Below, piece after piece: positions 22,992 through 25,287 of a DNA stretch of 25,287 bases. The number at the start of each line of letters is the position of its first letter. Position 1 is the stretch's first letter. Made by a program: the position numbers and the translations under genes. Origin of the DNA: Candidatus Zipacnadia bacterium (GTDB lineage: Bacteria > Armatimonadota > UBA5377 > JALGUK01); the NCBI GenBank assembly GCA_029820875.1, contig JALGUK010000012.1:1-25287 (forward strand), in the 5' to 3' direction. The notes under the pieces were generated by a model. That model had not been told where the DNA came from. It worked only from the letters and a program-made list of their open reading frames with translations, and ran no database searches.

Positions 22992-25082
22992 ATGGGATTC
23001 AATGCAGCACTGGACTTGTACAACATTCCGCCATTGGCCGCCGCTGTGCTCACTCTCGGATTGGGCACATTTGTGCTCATAAAGCGCCCCGACAGCCCCC
23101 TCAGCCGTGTATTTGCGGTCTTCAGCCTCTGTCTGTCCGGCTGGAACTTCGGCTTGTTCATGATGTTCTTGCCGACGGCGGACGCTCCCGCTTCCGGTAC
23201 GCGGGAGTGGGCAGCGACGTGGGACCGCTGCCTTCACGTGGCGCTGATCTACCTGGCGCCCGTGGCCCTTCACTTTATCCTAATCATAACCCATCGGAGC
23301 GAGAAGTGGCTGTGGCGTTTTCTTGTATTCGCTTACGGCGTGGCAACCGTGTTCATGGTCGTGGCATTATGGTGGCCTAATACATTCATTTCACAATTAT
23401 ACTGGCTTGACTGGCTTAACGGTTATTACCCGGTCGCCGGACAAGTGAGCAAAATCTTCGACCTTTTCCTCGTAGGCGTGTTGCTGCTCGGTATATGTAT
23501 TCTGTGGCACGGCTATCGTACGGCATCCGATCCTCCGGAGAAGAACCGTCTGAAACTGGTACTCTTCGGCGGCGTGGCCGCTCTGGCTGGCGGCGCCTGC
23601 AACGTTGCTCTGGTGCGCGGCCTGAGCACAGGAGCTGTCTGGCACATTTACCCACTCGGGCACATCACCAACGTGGTTTTCGCCCTGGTGCTTACATATG
23701 CGATAGTCAAGCACCGCCTGATGGACATCAATGTACTTATCCGGCGCGGCCTCGCTTACGGGTTGTTGGCAGGATTGTGGACAGGGACAGTTGCCGCAGT
23801 GGTTTTCGGCCTGACGTCCGTGCTGGGAGGCTATGGCAACCCTCCGGGCTCGTGGGAAATGGCCCTGGTCTTAGGAATACTCTTCACCGCCACAGTGATA
23901 TTCCACCAGCCTGTAGTGAGCTACATCCAGAACACAGTGGACCACTTGCTCTTCCCGACTGTTTATGACTACCGCCAGGCATTGACACGCTTCGGGGAGA
24001 CGCTGCGCACCGAGCTGGATATCCATATTCTGCAGGATTCCATCGTCAGCGAGATCGCGGACACGATGGGGATTGAACGAACGGCGTTGCTTCTGAGAGA
24101 CCCGTCAAGTGAGGCCTACCCAGTCGTAAGCGCCGCTGGTGTAGGGGCGGAAGATGCGTTGAATACGGTTCTTAACCCTACTGACCCGTTGTTGCAGGCC
24201 CTGCGTTCGGAGGGAAGGGAGATCCTGCGCGCGGAGGTAGAGGGCCGTGACCCGGCGGTTGAGGGGACTATGCGAAAGCTTGATGCCGCGCTATGTGTCC
24301 CCCTGATATGCAAGGGGGATCTGGTCGGCACACTTGCCCTCGGAGAGAAGATTTCCAGGGAAGTTTACAACTACGAGGACCTCAGCCTTTTATCAACCGT
24401 CGCCGGAGAAGCGGCTATCGCCATTGAGAACGCAACTCTCTACGACCAAATGCAGGAATACTTGTTCGGGACGATTGAGGCACTGGCGGCGGCTGTCGAG
24501 GCGAAGGACGCCTATACGAGCGGCCATTGCCGGAGGGTTGCGGAATACGCAGTGATGATCGGGCGGGAGATGAATTTGCCTCCCCGGATTTTGGATGCGC
24601 TTCGCGCTGCCGGGATTCTACACGATGTCGGCAAGATCGGAGTGCCCGATCAGATACTGACCAAGCAGTCGGCCCTGCTTCGGGAGGAGTTTGACCAGAT
24701 CAAGCGGCACCCCGACATGGGAGTCAACATCCTCGGGCCCGTCGGGCTTTCGCCCGAGGCCATTGTCGCCGTGCGACACCACCATGAACGCGTTGACGGC
24801 ACTGGCTACCCCGTCGGATTGAGCGGGGAGGATATCCCTTTGGTCGCGCGAATCCTTGCGGTCGCGGATGCGTTCGAGGCCATGACATCAAACCGGGCCT
24901 ACCGCGCTGCAATGAGCGAACAGATGGCTATCAGCGAACTGATTCGTTGCGCAGGGACACAGTTTGACGTAAAAGTGGTGCAGTCGTTCCTACGAGCCCG
25001 CGACCTTCGTATCACCGGAGACGGCAATACCCCCGGGAAGGAGGATAAAGGGCCTCGGCTTCGCACGGTCGAAGCCGCTTAG
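22992..25082 (+). CDS. Membrane 7TM-GAF-HD-GYP c-di-GMP phosphodiesterase
   Basis: Starting from ATG 22992 (GGGAGGAGG upstream) the protein has 696 residues. The first ~240 residues are seven hydrophobic segments like the N-terminal 7TM sensor of some histidine kinases, and two more follow (about 252-275 and 288-305). A GAF domain spans about 335-480. The HD-GYP domain (about 490-670) is complete: SGHCRRVAEY, ILHDVGKIGVP (His544-Asp545), KRHPDMGVNIL, VRHHHERVDGTGYPVGLSGEDIP (within 594-615) and ILAVADAFEAMTSNRAYR. It should hydrolyse c-di-GMP in response to a membrane or GAF signal, opposing the diguanylate cyclase at 16440. Spacing of 29 bp suggests it shares a transcript with the ketosynthase fusion. 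Confidence 0.93.
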   Translation: MGFNAALDLYNIPPLAAAVLTLGLGTFVLIKRPDSPLSRVFAVFSLCLSGWNFGLFMMFLPTADAPASGTREWAATWDRCLHVALIYLAPVALHFILIITHRSEKWLWRFLVFAYGVATVFMVVALWWPNTFISQLYWLDWLNGYYPVAGQVSKIFDLFLVGVLLLGICILWHGYRTASDPPEKNRLKLVLFGGVAALAGGACNVALVRGLSTGAVWHIYPLGHITNVVFALVLTYAIVKHRLMDINVLIRRGLAYGLLAGLWTGTVAAVVFGLTSVLGGYGNPPGSWEMALVLGILFTATVIFHQPVVSYIQNTVDHLLFPTVYDYRQALTRFGETLRTELDIHILQDSIVSEIADTMGIERTALLLRDPSSEAYPVVSAAGVGAEDALNTVLNPTDPLLQALRSEGREILRAEVEGRDPAVEGTMRKLDAALCVPLICKGDLVGTLALGEKISREVYNYEDLSLLSTVAGEAAIAIENATLYDQMQEYLFGTIEALAAAVEAKDAYTSGHCRRVAEYAVMIGREMNLPPRILDALRAAGILHDVGKIGVPDQILTKQSALLREEFDQIKRHPDMGVNILGPVGLSPEAIVAVRHHHERVDGTGYPVGLSGEDIPLVARILAVADAFEAMTSNRAYRAAMSEQMAISELIRCAGTQFDVKVVQSFLRARDLRITGDGNTPGKEDKGPRLRTVEAA

Positions 25083-25159
25083 CGCCGTGTGATCCGACCC
25101 AGTGTCGTCCCGTTATGGGATGGCGTGTGTCGTCCTCCGGCTTATGAGCGCCTGTAGGT

Positions 25160-25287
25160 ATGCAGAAGGACGCTGGCAGAATTCCATGCTCTCCCCCCCG
25201 TTTGCCGCTCAATGTCCGCAAGTTGCGCCTTATAGTGTTAGCCTTCGGTCATCTTGTCTCCGACGGCTATCTGGGCTGTGTCCCCGC
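25160..25287 (+). CDS. N-terminus of a probable MFS transporter, cut by window edge
   Basis: From ATG 25160 the frame stays open to the window end. After a basic stretch (PLNVRKLR) it reads LIVLAFGHLVSDGYLGCVP, which looks like the first helix of major facilitator transporters of the fosmidomycin-resistance type (LGHxxxDxYxGxLPxLLP). The ribosome-binding site is poor; TTG at 25202 or 25223 may be the real start. Only 42 residues are visible, so the family is tentative. The 77 bp before it show no clear terminator for the HD-GYP gene. Confidence 0.5.
   Translation, partial: MQKDAGRIPCSPPRLPLNVRKLRLIVLAFGHLVSDGYLGCVP

Noticed and set aside
25056..25077. Hairpin CGGCTTCG/CGAAGCCG at the end of the HD-GYP gene
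   Set aside because: It is inside the coding sequence and not followed by a T-run, so it is not a convincing terminator.
25239..25287. Minus-strand 15-codon frame ending in TAA that could be the C-terminus of an off-edge gene
   Set aside because: Too short to recognise, and it overlaps the better-supported MFS-like start on the plus strand.

Overview
The window looks like a chromosomal segment from a GC-rich, diderm, probably uncultivated bacterium. A β-barrel protein with a signal peptide and a terminal Phe points to an outer membrane. Other hints are a GspG-like pseudopilin, a GSI-alpha glutamine synthetase next to a GlnR-like orphan regulator, creatininase and PhoPQ-activated (PqaA) family enzymes, and abundant short palindromes of the GCGGGCGAGACGCCCG type. 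An Armatimonadota-like origin fits, but the sequence alone does not prove it. I saw no rRNA, tRNA or CRISPR array.

Layout. (1) 1-2082, minus strand: a HEPN-domain protein running off the left edge, with a near-consensus promoter; a GspG-like pseudopilin with an atypical prepilin signal; a class I/II aminotransferase. (2) 2247-4314, plus strand: a creatininase-family hydrolase and a secreted PqaA-type alpha/beta hydrolase, in an apparent operon. (3) 4370-7315, minus strand: a prepilin with a strong terminator, glnA, and an OmpR-type regulator whose receiver has lost its phosphorylation chemistry. (4) 7421-14769, plus strand: a probable carbohydrate operon made of a DhnA/LsrF-type aldolase, a class III aminotransferase, an FGGY sugar kinase, an amidohydrolase and an L-fucose/L-arabinose isomerase-like protein. 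About 1.15 kb of REP palindromes plus a REP-associated tyrosine transposase (RAYT) sits exactly where the first ~40 codons of the kinase should be. The kinase has therefore lost its N-terminal phosphate-binding motif, and a well-formed orphan translation start is left behind the aminotransferase. (5) 14847-25082, plus strand: a zinc-ribbon DUF2007 protein, an MreB paralogue lacking the catalytic glutamate motif, a GAF-GAF-GGDEF diguanylate cyclase with its own promoter, an outer-membrane barrel, a metal-dependent cyclase, a TcmN/Coq10-like SRPBCC protein, a PocR-GGDEF-ketosynthase fusion, and a membrane GAF-HD-GYP phosphodiesterase. (6) 25160 to the end: the start of a probable MFS transporter.

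The most unusual gene is at 20611-22962. It is one uninterrupted reading frame joining a Cys-rich PocR ligand-binding domain, a catalytically dead GGDEF domain and a complete beta-ketoacyl synthase with an intact Cys-His-His set. It follows two small proteins of families that act as polyketide cyclases/aromatases and precedes an HD-GYP protein. Its neighbourhood suggests an acyl-chain or polyketide-like activity tied to ligand sensing and c-di-GMP signalling; that link is inference.
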